Source of the DNA: Nocardioides turkmenicus
GTDB taxonomy: Bacteria > Actinomycetota > Actinomycetes > Propionibacteriales > Nocardioidaceae
DNA: 64,000 bases
Assembly (NCBI RefSeq): GCF_011045035.1
Contig: NZ_JAALAA010000001.1
Span: 390,566-454,565, forward strand
Reading direction: 5' to 3'
The notes beneath the pieces were generated by a model that saw only the letters and a list, made by a program, of their open reading frames with translations, made no database searches and had not been told where the DNA came from. Position 1 is the stretch's first letter. Each line of letters starts with the position of its first letter. Positions 7,654-15,876 of this stretch are shown piece after piece. Both the position numbers and the translations under genes were made by a program.

Positions 7654-9941
7654 TGACCTCCGCTGACGTACGCGGCGTCGCGCCCGCGATGGCGGTGCCG
7701 GTGGCGTGCTTCCTGACCGTCCTGTTCGCGTTGTCCTCGTGGGGCTCGTTCACCTCGACCCCGTTCTCCTACCTCGGGCCGATCCTGGTCGCCGGCCTGC
7801 TCGTCATCGGCACCGGCATCTCCGCTCGGCTGCTGCGCGTGCACGGCTCGGTGGTGGTGCTGCTGCAGCTGCTGCTCGGCACGATCGCGACCAGCCTCCT
7901 GCTCGTCCGGCACCCCTTCCCGGTCACCGCCGCAGGCCGGGCTCGGGTCGAGGCCGCGATGGCCGAGGCCTACTCGGCCTTCAACCCCTTCGACCTGCCG
8001 ATGTCCGCACCGGAGGTCGCTGCCTACCTCGTCCCGGGCGGCGTGGCGGCGGTGCTGCTGGCCGACATCCTGGCGGTCTCGCTGCGGCGGCCGCCGATGA
8101 TGGGGCTCGTCGTACTGGGTGTCTTCACGGTGCCGTTCAGCATCATCGGCGCCGGCGGCTGGGGTGGCGTCTCCTGGGTCGTCTTCCTGCTCACTGCGAC
8201 CGCGTTCCTGGTGATGCTGCGGATCGACCGCGCCCAGCAGCTGGGCCGCTGGGGGCGGCGCCTCGACGAGGACCTCCCCGTGGTGCCATCCGCCGGCCCG
8301 GCGGTCATCGGCGTCTCCGCGGTCGCGATCGCCCTGCTCACCCCGGCCTGGATGCCCAGCCCGAATGTCTCGCTTCCCGGCCTGGGCCCGGGCGACGGCA
8401 GCGGACAGCTGCGGGTGATCAACCCGACCGTCGGGCTCTACGGCGACCTGCGCCGGCAGTCCGACGAGGTGATGGTCACCGCGACCCCGCTCTACGACGA
8501 GCCCACGACCTCGCCCTCCTACCTCCGCATCCTCACCCTGACGAAGTTCACCGGCACCGAGTGGACTCCCGGCGACCGCGACGTCCCCGCCGACCAGACC
8601 GGCGTGGCCACCTTCGAGCCGCCGATGTCCGACGAGACCCTGCTCGGCGAGCCCACGACCTACCAGATGAAGGCCAGCGCGACGTTCCAGTCGGCATGGC
8701 TCCCGGTGTTCACCCATCCCCTCGAGATCACGGCCAGGGGGCCGTGGCGCTACGACGAGGACACGCTCGACTTCATGTCCACCGAGGGCCGGGACCAGAC
8801 CGTTGCCGGGCAGCGGTGGCGGATGACCGCCGCTCCGGTCGAGCCGTCCCAGGAGCGCCTGCTTGCCGCGGGTGAGGCCGGCATCGCCGCGCCGCCCGGG
8901 ATGACCGATCTGCCGCTGCTCCCCGACGAGATCGAGCAGATCGCGCTCGAGCGGACCGCCGGCCAGGAACGGCCGTTCGCCAAGGCGGTCGCCCTGCAGA
9001 ACTGGTTCCGCCACAGCGGTGAGTTCACCTACAGCCTGGAGCGGGACGTCGGCGCCGACAGCACGGCCCTGCTGGAGTTCCTGACGACCAACAAGGTCGG
9101 CTACTGCCAGCAGTACGCCACGGCCATGGCGGTGCTCGCCCGCGAGCTCGGCATCCCGGCCCGGGTCGCCGTCGGGTTCCTGAACGGCGACCGGGACGAG
9201 GACGGCGGCTGGCAGTTCCGCGGCCGCGACCTCCACGCCTGGCCCGAGCTGTGGTTCGAGGACATCGGCTGGGTCCGCTTCGAGCCGACCCCGGCTGCTG
9301 CCGACACCAGGGAGCCGCGCTACACCGCGGGTGCGCTGGGCAACGCCCGCAACGAACCGGAGGCGCCCGTCCCCAGCGCCGGCACGGGTGCGGCCCCGGT
9401 GCCCAACCGGCCGCAGCAGGAGGCCCCGGACACCCCGGAGGTCGCCGACACCGGCACCGAGGAGTCGAACGCCGGCGCCATCTGGGCCGGCCTCGGCATC
9501 CTCGCCCTGGTCGGAGTCGTCGCGCTCGCCGCCCCCGCGGTGATCCGGCGCCGCCGGCGTACGGTTCGGCTCACCGGCGACGCGGAGGCCGGCTGGAACG
9601 AGCTCGGCGACACCGCGATCGACCTCGGGCTGCCCTGGTCCGGCACTCGCTCACCGCGGGAGGAGGCCGCCGGACTCGCCCCTCAGCTGCAGCACCGCGA
9701 GCCGATGCTCGCGCTGCAGCGGATCGTGGCCGCCGTCGAGCGCAACCGCTATGCCGAGCACCGCGACACCGCGGCGGTCGGAGACGACGTACGCCTGGTC
9801 TCGGCCGCGCTCAGGGAGCAGGCCGACCGGCGGGCGCGGCGCCGAGCACGCCTGTGGCCGGCGTCGGTCTTCCGCCGTCCGAGCACCTCGGCTGTGGACG
9901 GGCCGGCTGCCCGGTCCGAGCGGGAGCTGATCTCGTCCTGA
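7650..9941 (+). CDS. TgpA-like transglutaminase-domain membrane protein
   Basis: A 763-residue protein with about six N-terminal membrane helices (DUF3488 region), a periplasm-facing transglutaminase-like domain and one further helix (about residues 612-632) before a cytoplasmic DUF4129-like tail. The active-site Cys is Cys486 in VGYCQQYATAM and the His is His529 in DLHAWPELWFE, with an acidic residue soon after. TgpA-type proteins are essential in some bacteria; the substrate is unknown. ATG at 7650 overlaps the DUF58 stop (ATGA). Confidence 0.88.
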   Translation: MMTSADVRGVAPAMAVPVACFLTVLFALSSWGSFTSTPFSYLGPILVAGLLVIGTGISARLLRVHGSVVVLLQLLLGTIATSLLLVRHPFPVTAAGRARVEAAMAEAYSAFNPFDLPMSAPEVAAYLVPGGVAAVLLADILAVSLRRPPMMGLVVLGVFTVPFSIIGAGGWGGVSWVVFLLTATAFLVMLRIDRAQQLGRWGRRLDEDLPVVPSAGPAVIGVSAVAIALLTPAWMPSPNVSLPGLGPGDGSGQLRVINPTVGLYGDLRRQSDEVMVTATPLYDEPTTSPSYLRILTLTKFTGTEWTPGDRDVPADQTGVATFEPPMSDETLLGEPTTYQMKASATFQSAWLPVFTHPLEITARGPWRYDEDTLDFMSTEGRDQTVAGQRWRMTAAPVEPSQERLLAAGEAGIAAPPGMTDLPLLPDEIEQIALERTAGQERPFAKAVALQNWFRHSGEFTYSLERDVGADSTALLEFLTTNKVGYCQQYATAMAVLARELGIPARVAVGFLNGDRDEDGGWQFRGRDLHAWPELWFEDIGWVRFEPTPAAADTREPRYTAGALGNARNEPEAPVPSAGTGAAPVPNRPQQEAPDTPEVADTGTEESNAGAIWAGLGILALVGVVALAAPAVIRRRRRTVRLTGDAEAGWNELGDTAIDLGLPWSGTRSPREEAAGLAPQLQHREPMLALQRIVAAVERNRYAEHRDTAAVGDDVRLVSAALREQADRRARRRARLWPASVFRRPSTSAVDGPAARSERELISS

Positions 9942-9954
9942 TCCGGCGGATCAG
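9938..9954. terminator. Small hairpin between convergent genes
   Basis: CTGATCC-ggc-GGATCAG is a perfect 7-bp hairpin that includes the stop codons of both the plus-strand transglutaminase gene and the minus-strand DUF3040 gene. It could act as a compact bidirectional terminator, although there is no U-run. Confidence 0.4.
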
Positions 9955-10319
9955 AGGTCGTTGTCGCGGCGGCGCTGCTTCCAGCGTTCGCTGGCCCGGT
10001 CGAGGAACGAGCTGCGTGGAGCGTGGTCCCCATCATCCTCCTCGACAGCTGCGGCACCGCGCAGAGCGGTGAGCAGCACGGAGGTCGAGGCGAGCATCAC
10101 CAGGAAGCCGACCACGCCGACGATCCACATCCGTGAGATCACACCGGTCATCAACAGCGCGACGCCACCGGCGAGCACGAAGCCCGCAATGACCGCGTGT
10201 CGACGTTGGGCACGGCGCAGGGCCGTGCCTCGGAGGGCGGAGGCGAACTTCGGGTCCTCCGCCGAGAGCGCGCGCTCCATCTGCTCGAGCAGGCGAAGCT
10301 CCTCTTCCGAGAGTGGCAC
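9951..10319 (-). CDS. DUF3040 membrane protein
   Basis: A 122-residue protein starting with the DUF3040 signature PLSEEELRLLEQMERALSAEDPKFAS, followed by two membrane helices (about residues 42-85) and a charged tail. GTG at 10319 was chosen because GGGAGGT lies a few nt upstream and the family begins here; the frame is open to an ATG at 10346. In M. tuberculosis a DUF3040 gene also lies near the mraZ cluster. Function unknown. Confidence 0.88.
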   Translation of the reverse strand: MPLSEEELRLLEQMERALSAEDPKFASALRGTALRRAQRRHAVIAGFVLAGGVALLMTGVISRMWIVGVVGFLVMLASTSVLLTALRGAAAVEEDDGDHAPRSSFLDRASERWKQRRRDNDL

Positions 10320-10464
10320 CGTACCTCCCATGTCCTGTTGGGGCACCTACAAGTCTAGGCACGCCATCCTGAAGGCGGTAGTGAGCCCAGAAAATTCTTG
10401 CCCCGTCACGTTCTGCCCCATGGCACAACCACGACCGATTGTGTCAACGGACCGGGCAGGTGCG

Positions 10465-11670
10465 TCAACCCCGGCCGTTGTGGAGCAGGCTCGCCCGGCG
10501 TACGAGCTGTGAGCCGAAGCGTTCGGCGACCTGGTCGACGGCGCGGTCGGCCTCGGACCAGCCGCGCTCCCGCTCGCCGAGCACCAGCTGCCGGTCGGTG
10601 CCCTCGCGGGCGACCAGGTGCTCCACCCTGACCCCGACCAGCCGCAGGGCCCGGCCACGGAGGTTCAGGTCGTCGTAGAGCCGGACGGCGATGGCATGCA
10701 CCTCCTGGGTGACGTCGGTGGGGTCGGGCAGCGTGCGCGAGCGCGAGATGGTGGTGAAGTCGCTGAACCGCACGGTCAGCGCGATGGTGCGCCCGACGGT
10801 GCCCGCCCTCCGCATCCGCCGGGTGACACGGGCGGAGAGGCGGAGCAGCTCGCGCACGATGTCCTCACGGTCGCTCAGGTCGTGGCCGAAGGTCTCCTGG
10901 GCGCCGGTCGACCGGTCGGGCAGGTCGGGTCCCAGCCGGCCGGTCAGCTCGCGGCGGTCGGTGCCGGTGGCCAACCGGTGCAGGTGGCCGCCGAGGCGTG
11001 GTCCGAGGATCTGGTGGAGCGTCGGGACCGGGGTGCGGGCGATGTCGCCCACCGTCTCGAACCCGAGCCGCCGGAGCCGCTTCCTGGTGCTCGGGCCGAC
11101 GCCGTAGAGCTCGCCGACGTCGAGCGGGTGGAGGAACCCGGGGACGTCCTCCGGCCGGACGACCACGACACCGTCGGGCTTCGCCTTGCGGCTGCCGACC
11201 TTGGCCACGCTCGGTGTCGGCGCGACCCCGACCGAGCAGGTGATGCTCAGCTCCTCGGCGATCTGGCGCCGGATCCGATGCGCGATCTGCTCAGGGCTGC
11301 CGAAGAGCCTGGTCGCGCCGCGTACGTCGAGGAACGCCTCGTCCACGCTCACCACCTCCACCAGCGGGGTCGCGCGGCGGAAGATCTCCCGGACCTGCTT
11401 GGAGACCTCGGCGACCTCACCGAAGTCGAGCCGAACCGAGACGAGCTGCGGGCACAGCCGTCTCGCCATCGAGCCGGGCATCGCTGCATGGATGCCGTAG
11501 GCCCGCGCGGGGTAGTTGGCGCAGGTCACCACACCTCGCGCGTGGCCCCCGACCACCACCGGCTGGTCCCAGAGCTCGGGTTGGTGGCGGATCGCCACCG
11601 AAACGAAGAAGGCGTCCATGTCGACATGGAGGATCGGGGTGACTTCCGGAGCGCCAGCGGAGGAAGTCAC
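10465..11670 (-). CDS. dinB: DNA polymerase IV (Y-family, DinB)
   Basis: A 401-residue translesion polymerase. The palm motifs are ILHVDMDAFFVSV near the start and VVSVDEAFLDVRG (about residue 103). HhH residues ELYGVGPSTRKRL and the little-finger domain follow. GTG at 11670 has GGAGG 6 nt upstream. However, that ribosome site and the start codon lie inside one arm of a perfect 23-bp inverted repeat whose other arm is the codons for EVTPILHV. Initiation should therefore be blocked when the hairpin forms. The C-terminus lacks an obvious extended beta-clamp motif. It follows the HEPN and methyltransferase genes on the same strand. Confidence 0.93.
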   Translation of the reverse strand: MTSSAGAPEVTPILHVDMDAFFVSVAIRHQPELWDQPVVVGGHARGVVTCANYPARAYGIHAAMPGSMARRLCPQLVSVRLDFGEVAEVSKQVREIFRRATPLVEVVSVDEAFLDVRGATRLFGSPEQIAHRIRRQIAEELSITCSVGVAPTPSVAKVGSRKAKPDGVVVVRPEDVPGFLHPLDVGELYGVGPSTRKRLRRLGFETVGDIARTPVPTLHQILGPRLGGHLHRLATGTDRRELTGRLGPDLPDRSTGAQETFGHDLSDREDIVRELLRLSARVTRRMRRAGTVGRTIALTVRFSDFTTISRSRTLPDPTDVTQEVHAIAVRLYDDLNLRGRALRLVGVRVEHLVAREGTDRQLVLGERERGWSEADRAVDQVAERFGSQLVRRASLLHNGRG

Positions 11671-11684
11671 CCCGATCCTCCATG
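11625..11684 (-). promoter_or_regulatory. 23-bp inverted repeat enclosing the dinB ribosome site and start codon
   Basis: The arms at 11625-11647 and 11662-11684 are perfectly complementary over 23 bp with a 14-nt loop. The 5' arm of the transcript holds GGAGG and the GTG start of dinB; the 3' arm is the start of the conserved coding sequence. The loop region contains CCGGAGCGCCAGCGGAGG, which recurs with one change in the next palindrome. Translational control is inference. Confidence 0.75.
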
Positions 11685-11704
11685 GACGCGGACAAGCGCT
11701 GACT

Positions 11705-11754
11705 CGGCGCAAATGTCACGCCGGAGCGCTAGCGGAGGTGGGACGTTTGCGCCG
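11705..11754. repeat. Second palindrome with the same core sequence, upstream of dinB
   Basis: Arms CGGCGCAAATGTC (11705-11717) and GACGTTTGCGCCG (11742-11754) pair with one mismatch. The loop holds CCGGAGCGCTAGCGGAGG (11721-11738), which differs by one base from the loop core of the dinB start hairpin at 11646-11663. The two elements share the core but not the arms. Between the methyltransferase stop and dinB it could act as an attenuator or terminator. Confidence 0.65.
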
Positions 11755-11768
11755 CGTCGGCGCCACCC

Positions 11769-11806
11769 GGCGAAGCGAAGCGAGCTAAGAGCGAAGCGAA
11801 GCGAGC
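11769..11806. repeat. Tandem GCGAAGCGAAGCGAGC repeat across a stop codon
   Basis: Two copies of GCGAAGCGAAGCGAGC lie at 11770-11785 and 11791-11806, on either side of the stop codon of the methyltransferase gene; the first copy shares its last base with that stop. The same 17-mer GGCGAAGCGAAGCGAGC recurs at 47369-47385 in the loop of a terminator-like palindrome, so it is a dispersed repeat. One copy encodes the last residues of the methyltransferase. Confidence 0.7.
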
Positions 11807-12513
11807 AGATGCAGTTGCGAAGCCAACGGCAGGTAGTCAGCCCGAGTAGAAGCCCGCTGCTCCAGCTCGACGAGCGCGTTGGTGGCACCGGGATCGACGT
11901 CGAGCAACGACCCCGGAACGTGATCCACGAAAACGCGTACGCCCCGAACGTCCCCGACCGCGAACCCAGCCGTCTCGAGCAGCCCGCGAACCTCGTCGAG
12001 GGCGAACCGGCGCCCCGAACGACCTTGCGGAGCGGTGTCGTCGAGCAGCTCGGCGGCCTGCGCGAAGTGGCCCGCCAGAGCGCGGGATAGGACGGCGGCG
12101 GTGCGCTGCGCGACCAGCAGGCTGAGGGTGCCGCCGGGACGGAGCACCTCGCGGATCCCCGCCAGTGCCTCCGCCGGGTCGGGGACGACCTCGAGGACAC
12201 CGTGGCAGAGCACCAGGTCGGCGCCACCGGGGTCGGCGACGTCGGAGAGGGCGGCCAGGTCACCCTGGCGCGCGTCGACCGAGACGCCGGCCTCGCGGGC
12301 GCGCCGGTCGAGCGCCGCCAGCGCGTCCGGGCTGGGGTCGACGACGATGACCCTGTGACCGAGCCCGGCGATGCGTACGGCCGAGGTGCCGGTGCCGCCA
12401 CCGATGTCGAGGACGTCGAGCGGGCCCGCGGCCAGGACCGGGTCGAGCGCGTCCCAGACGGCGACGGTCCGGGCGCCTGCCCGACGACTGGTTGATGCGG
12501 AGCCAGCTGCCAT
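11785..12513 (-). CDS. Class I SAM-dependent methyltransferase
   Basis: A 242-residue Rossmann methyltransferase. Motif I is VLDIGGGTGTSAVRIA (about residues 32-47), the acidic end of strand 2 is VIVVDPSP, and ADLVLCHGVLEVVPDPAEAL follows. The substrate is unknown. ATG at 12513 was chosen because TACGCT lies 7 nt upstream (12526-12521), the leaderless arrangement seen elsewhere in this window; the frame is open to 12543. It lies between the HEPN and dinB genes on the same strand. Its last codons fall in a dispersed GCGAAGC repeat, suggesting the C-terminus was altered by that repeat. Confidence 0.85.
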   Translation of the reverse strand: MAAGSASTSRRAGARTVAVWDALDPVLAAGPLDVLDIGGGTGTSAVRIAGLGHRVIVVDPSPDALAALDRRAREAGVSVDARQGDLAALSDVADPGGADLVLCHGVLEVVPDPAEALAGIREVLRPGGTLSLLVAQRTAAVLSRALAGHFAQAAELLDDTAPQGRSGRRFALDEVRGLLETAGFAVGDVRGVRVFVDHVPGSLLDVDPGATNALVELEQRASTRADYLPLASQLHLLASLRS

Positions 12514-12550
12514 GGGGCCAAGCGTAGGCCCTGATCCGACCACACCTGAA

Positions 12551-12991
12551 TCAGCCCACGAGGCGGTCGTGCTGGAGGCGCGCGACGTGGGAGGTGTGGG
12601 CCATCAGCCCGAGGGACTCCTCGACGACGGCGAGGAAGCGGTCGGCGTCGCGAACCTGCTCGTCGGCCTCCTCGGCGGTGACCGCCCGGATCGACCCCGC
12701 CTCCGCGGCGGCCCGCTTCGCGGCGCCGGCGGCGAAGTATTCGGCCCACTCGGAGAGCTCGGGCGCGACCTTCTTCAGGCGGACCCAGGCATTCCACGGC
12801 CGGCGGCGACCGGCGCGGCTGGCGGCCTCGACCGGGTCGGTGCGGGCGGCGATCAGCGCCGCTGCGGCCTGGAGGGCGGCGACGTGAGCCATGGCGTACC
12901 TGCTCGGCACGTCGTCGGCCACGATGGCCTCCGAGAGCGACTCGGTGGCACGGAACAGGTAGCTGTGTGTCGTCGCCGGCAGCAGATGCAT
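12551..12991 (-). CDS. SAV_6107-type HEPN protein
   Basis: A 146-residue alpha-helical protein resembling the SAV_6107 HEPN family of actinobacteria. It has R31-Y-A-M-A-H36, matching the R-x4-H motif of HEPN ribonucleases, then AALQAAAALIAAR and RRPWNAWVRLKKVAPELSEW. Whether this family cleaves RNA is not established. AAGGACG precedes the ATG. A perfect SOS-type palindrome lies 94 bp upstream, and the methyltransferase and dinB follow on the same strand, suggesting damage-inducible expression. In other actinobacteria this family is often near dinB (from memory). Confidence 0.8.
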   Translation of the reverse strand: MHLLPATTHSYLFRATESLSEAIVADDVPSRYAMAHVAALQAAAALIAARTDPVEAASRAGRRRPWNAWVRLKKVAPELSEWAEYFAAGAAKRAAAEAGSIRAVTAEEADEQVRDADRFLAVVEESLGLMAHTSHVARLQHDRLVG

Positions 12992-13083
12992 CGGGGTCGT
13001 CCTTCTCGCTCAAGGTCGACCCCGCAGTGGACGGCTCCGGCGGGCGCCGGGGGTCGAGGACGACGCCCGCCAGAGCCTGGTTG

Positions 13084-13101
13084 TTCGAACACTTGTTCGA
13101 A
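13084..13101 (-). promoter_or_regulatory. LexA-type SOS box upstream of the HEPN gene
   Basis: TTCGAACACTTGTTCGAA is a perfect 7-bp-arm palindrome with a 4-nt spacer and matches the actinobacterial LexA consensus TCGAAC-N4-GTTCGA at every fixed position. It lies 94 bp before the HEPN start and does not sit within a coding sequence. It is the only full match I found in the window. Confidence 0.75.
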
Positions 13102-13118
13102 CACGAGATCAAACTACA

Positions 13119-13157
13119 CCCCGCCACCGACAGTCACAAGACGTTTCGGTGACGGGG
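13119..13157 (-). terminator. Hairpin terminator downstream of the 13.2-13.8 kb gene
   Basis: CCCCGCCACCGA (13119-13130) pairs with TCGGTGACGGGG (13146-13157) with one mismatch and a 15-nt loop. It lies just past the stop of the minus-strand membrane protein and before the SOS box, so it would insulate the HEPN promoter. No U-run, as is common in actinobacteria. Confidence 0.5.
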
Positions 13158-13182
13158 CGTGTCGAAGAGCTGGGCGGGTCGC

Positions 13183-13776
13183 TCAGTCGTCGGCGACGGC
13201 GCCGCGGATCCGGTGCGGCGGGTGGATGTAGCGAGTGTTCGCCGGCAGCCACATGACCGCCAACAGCCCCGCCGCGATCACCAGCGCGATCGCGGTGAGC
13301 ACGCTGATGATGACCGGCGGACCGGTCAGGATGCCGCCGACGCTGGCCACCCCGGAGATGAACACCAGGAACGTGATGGTGATGCGGGCCCACTCGAAGC
13401 CGTTGCGGAGAAACACCGCGAGCACGCCCATCATGATGGCCATGACCCCGAACAGCGTGATGGCGGGGGCGATGAACGCCGGCGCGCTGACCCGGTTGTC
13501 GGTGGGCGGGTTGATCAGGGCGTCGAGGCCCTCCGTCTCCAGGATGCGCTTGGCCGAGGGGTTGCCCTCCGCCCAGGCGCGCACCAGGTCGTCGGAGCGC
13601 AGCACCATCACCACGACCACGACCGCGCTGAACGCGATCAGCCCGACGATCAGTCGGATCGCCCACGTCATCTCGCGCGGCACGGGCTCGGCCGCGAGCG
13701 CTGCCACCTCGACAGCGGTCTCCGGGTCCTCGCTCACGACCACACCTTCGTTCTCGTCGGGTGTCGTCATGGTCAT
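13183..13776 (-). CDS. Hypothetical membrane protein, four predicted helices
   Basis: A 197-residue protein I do not recognise. It has an acidic N-terminus (residues 1-35), a helix at about 39-60, a soluble loop rich in charged residues (61-97), and three further helices at about 98-122, 128-150 and 155-177. It ends with a His/Arg-rich cytoplasmic tail. The ATG is preceded by GGAGACC. It stands alone on the minus strand, divergent from the DUF4126 gene. Confidence 0.75.
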   Translation of the reverse strand: MTMTTPDENEGVVVSEDPETAVEVAALAAEPVPREMTWAIRLIVGLIAFSAVVVVVMVLRSDDLVRAWAEGNPSAKRILETEGLDALINPPTDNRVSAPAFIAPAITLFGVMAIMMGVLAVFLRNGFEWARITITFLVFISGVASVGGILTGPPVIISVLTAIALVIAAGLLAVMWLPANTRYIHPPHRIRGAVADD

Positions 13777-13917
13777 CCGGTCTCCTTGCGACGTGGGGGT
13801 TCAGTCTCTGATCAGCCCATTCTGCCGTACGGGGCGCAACGTAGGTAAATACGCGGACACGTGCGCCTGGTCTCGGGCAGGAGCCGGTTTGTCGGCGGCG
13901 TACGCCAAGATGTGCTC

Positions 13918-14553
13918 ATGGAATCTCTAGCGCTGACCTTCTCCAGCGGGTGGGCCAGCGGCATCAACGCCTACCTGGTCGTGCTGGTGCTCGGCGTCGT
14001 GCAGCGTACGACGGGGGCCGAGGCGATCCCGGACGTGCTCGGCACGTGGCCGGTGCTGGCCGCCGCGGGGCTGATGTACGCGATCGAGTTCGTCGCCGAC
14101 AAGGTGCCCTACGTCGACTCGACCTGGGACTCGATCTCCACGGTGATCCGTCCCACCATCGGCGCCGTGATCGGCGTCCTGCTCGCTGGTGAGGCCGACT
14201 CGCTCAACGAGGCCGTCGGCGGTGTCGTGGGCGGCACCTCGGCGCTGATGTCCCACCTGGTCAAGGCCAGCGAGCGGCTCGCCGTCAACTCCTCCCCCGA
14301 GCCGGTCTCCAACTCGGTGGTCAGCGTGGCCGAGGACGGCCTCGTCCTCGGCGTGGTCTGGTTCGCGACCGAGCACCCGATGGCCGCCGCCGGCGTCGCC
14401 GCCGTCCTGCTGATCGCCGGGCTGGTGCTGATGTATCTCGTCCTCCGCGCCATCCGCGGGGGCTGGCGCAGGCTGACCCGACGCGGAAGGCGAGGCTCCC
14501 TGCCGCCCGACGGGCCCTCCGACGGCGCCACCAAGCCTTATCCCGTTCCATGA
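13918..14553 (+). CDS. DUF4126 membrane protein
   Basis: A 211-residue protein beginning with the DUF4126 N-terminus ALTFSSGWASGINAYLVVLVLGV. About five membrane helices follow, with VADKVPYVDSTWDSI between helices 2 and 3, and a basic C-terminal tail. ATG at 13918 was chosen because conservation starts here; the open frame begins earlier at 13861. Its TGA overlaps the next ATG by 4 bp, so it is co-translated with the FAD oxidoreductase. Function unknown. Confidence 0.82.
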   Translation: MESLALTFSSGWASGINAYLVVLVLGVVQRTTGAEAIPDVLGTWPVLAAAGLMYAIEFVADKVPYVDSTWDSISTVIRPTIGAVIGVLLAGEADSLNEAVGGVVGGTSALMSHLVKASERLAVNSSPEPVSNSVVSVAEDGLVLGVVWFATEHPMAAAGVAAVLLIAGLVLMYLVLRAIRGGWRRLTRRGRRGSLPPDGPSDGATKPYPVP

Positions 14554-15875
14554 GCGACGTCGTCGTCCTCGGAGGCGGGTACGCCGGGATGGCCAGCGCC
14601 GCCCGGCTGGCGAAGCTCGGTCACTCGGTGACCCTCCTCGAGGCCTCCGGAGAGCTCGGCGGCGCGCTGGTGCCCGTGCGCGAGGAGGGGTTCACCTGGG
14701 ACGCCTCGGCGACCTCGACGCTGCTGCCTGCGGTGATGCGCGACCTGTTCCGCAAGTCCGGGCGGCCCGCGGAGCGTGAGCTCGAGCTGGTGCCCATGGA
14801 CGTCGTCCGCGAGCACCGCTTCGCCGACAAGACCTCGGTCGCGGTGCCCGGCGGCACCCGTGGAGCCCAGCTGGCGGCCTTCGACGCGCTGAAGCCCGGG
14901 TTCGGCCGGCAGTGGACCGACTACGTCGCCCGGTTCAGCGAGGACTGGGAGGTGCTGCGGCAGCACTACTTCGAGGTGCCGTGGGAGCCCTCCGCGCTGC
15001 CTTCCGCCGTCGCGGAGCGGTTCCGGTCGCGCGAGACCCTCCACAAGCGGCTGCGGAAGACCTTCAAGGACGAGCGGCTCCGGCTGGTCGCGGCGCACCC
15101 GTTCGTCGCCGCGGGCCAGGAGCTGCGCGACGTACCTTCCTGGGCGGGGCTCACCGCCTACCTCGAGCAGCGCTTCGGCGCCTGGCGGGTCGAGGGCGGG
15201 ATGGGCGTGGTCGCCGAGGTGCTCACCGCCCGGATGGCCACCCGCCGGGTGACGGTGCAGACCGCGACCCGGGTGGAGGACATCGTCGTGCGCGACGGGC
15301 GGGCGGTCGCGGTCGCCACCGCCGCCGGCGAGATCGACCTCGGCGCCGACGGGGCGGTCGTGGTCGCCTTCGACCCGCGCTCGCTGCCGGCCCTGCGGCC
15401 GCTGGTGGACCGCACCCTGCCGGCCATCCCGCCGATGACCTTCCACCTCGGGCTCTCCTCGCTGCCCGACCACCTCACCGACCTGCCCGACGAGCTCGTC
15501 CTGCACGGCGAGCCGACCCTGGTCGTACGCACCCGTGGGCTCGCACCCGTGGGCCAGCACGCCTGGACGGTCCACTCCCACGGCAAGCTGATGGAGGACG
15601 TCCTGCTGGCGCTCGCGCGCCACAAGATCGACGTCCGCGAGCACGTCGTGCACCGGGTCGACCTGGGCGCCGCCGAGCTCGTGCGCCGCTGGCGCGGGTC
15701 GCCGCTGGGCGTGAAGTGGGCGGGGCGCAACACGGTGTTCCAGCGCCTCGGGCCGCGCACCCCGATCCCCAACGTCTACGCCGCCGGCGCGCACGCCACG
15801 CCCGGCTCGGGGCTGCCGTTCGCCGGGCTCTCGGCCGCGCTGGTCGCGCAGTCGATCGGACCCGCCGAGCGGTGA
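14550..15875 (+). CDS. NAD(P)/FAD-dependent oxidoreductase, phytoene-desaturase-like
   Basis: A 441-residue flavoprotein with the N-terminal dinucleotide-binding motif VVVLGGGYAGMASAARLAKLGHSVTLLE and the LGG following it, as in amine oxidase/carotenoid desaturase proteins. The C-terminal FAD-binding segment is PIPNVYAAGAHATPGSGLPFAGLSAAL (about residues 407-433). The substrate is unknown; a prenyl diphosphate synthase gene nearby is consistent with, but does not prove, a carotenoid or other isoprenoid role. It is coupled to the DUF4126 gene and converges on metF with a 1-bp gap. Confidence 0.85.
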   Translation: MSDVVVLGGGYAGMASAARLAKLGHSVTLLEASGELGGALVPVREEGFTWDASATSTLLPAVMRDLFRKSGRPAERELELVPMDVVREHRFADKTSVAVPGGTRGAQLAAFDALKPGFGRQWTDYVARFSEDWEVLRQHYFEVPWEPSALPSAVAERFRSRETLHKRLRKTFKDERLRLVAAHPFVAAGQELRDVPSWAGLTAYLEQRFGAWRVEGGMGVVAEVLTARMATRRVTVQTATRVEDIVVRDGRAVAVATAAGEIDLGADGAVVVAFDPRSLPALRPLVDRTLPAIPPMTFHLGLSSLPDHLTDLPDELVLHGEPTLVVRTRGLAPVGQHAWTVHSHGKLMEDVLLALARHKIDVREHVVHRVDLGAAELVRRWRGSPLGVKWAGRNTVFQRLGPRTPIPNVYAAGAHATPGSGLPFAGLSAALVAQSIGPAER

Positions 15876-15876
15876 C

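Noticed and set aside
7275..9236. Long minus-strand open frame opposite the transglutaminase gene
   Set aside because: Same reason: shadow of the plus-strand gene with biased composition and no recognisable motifs.
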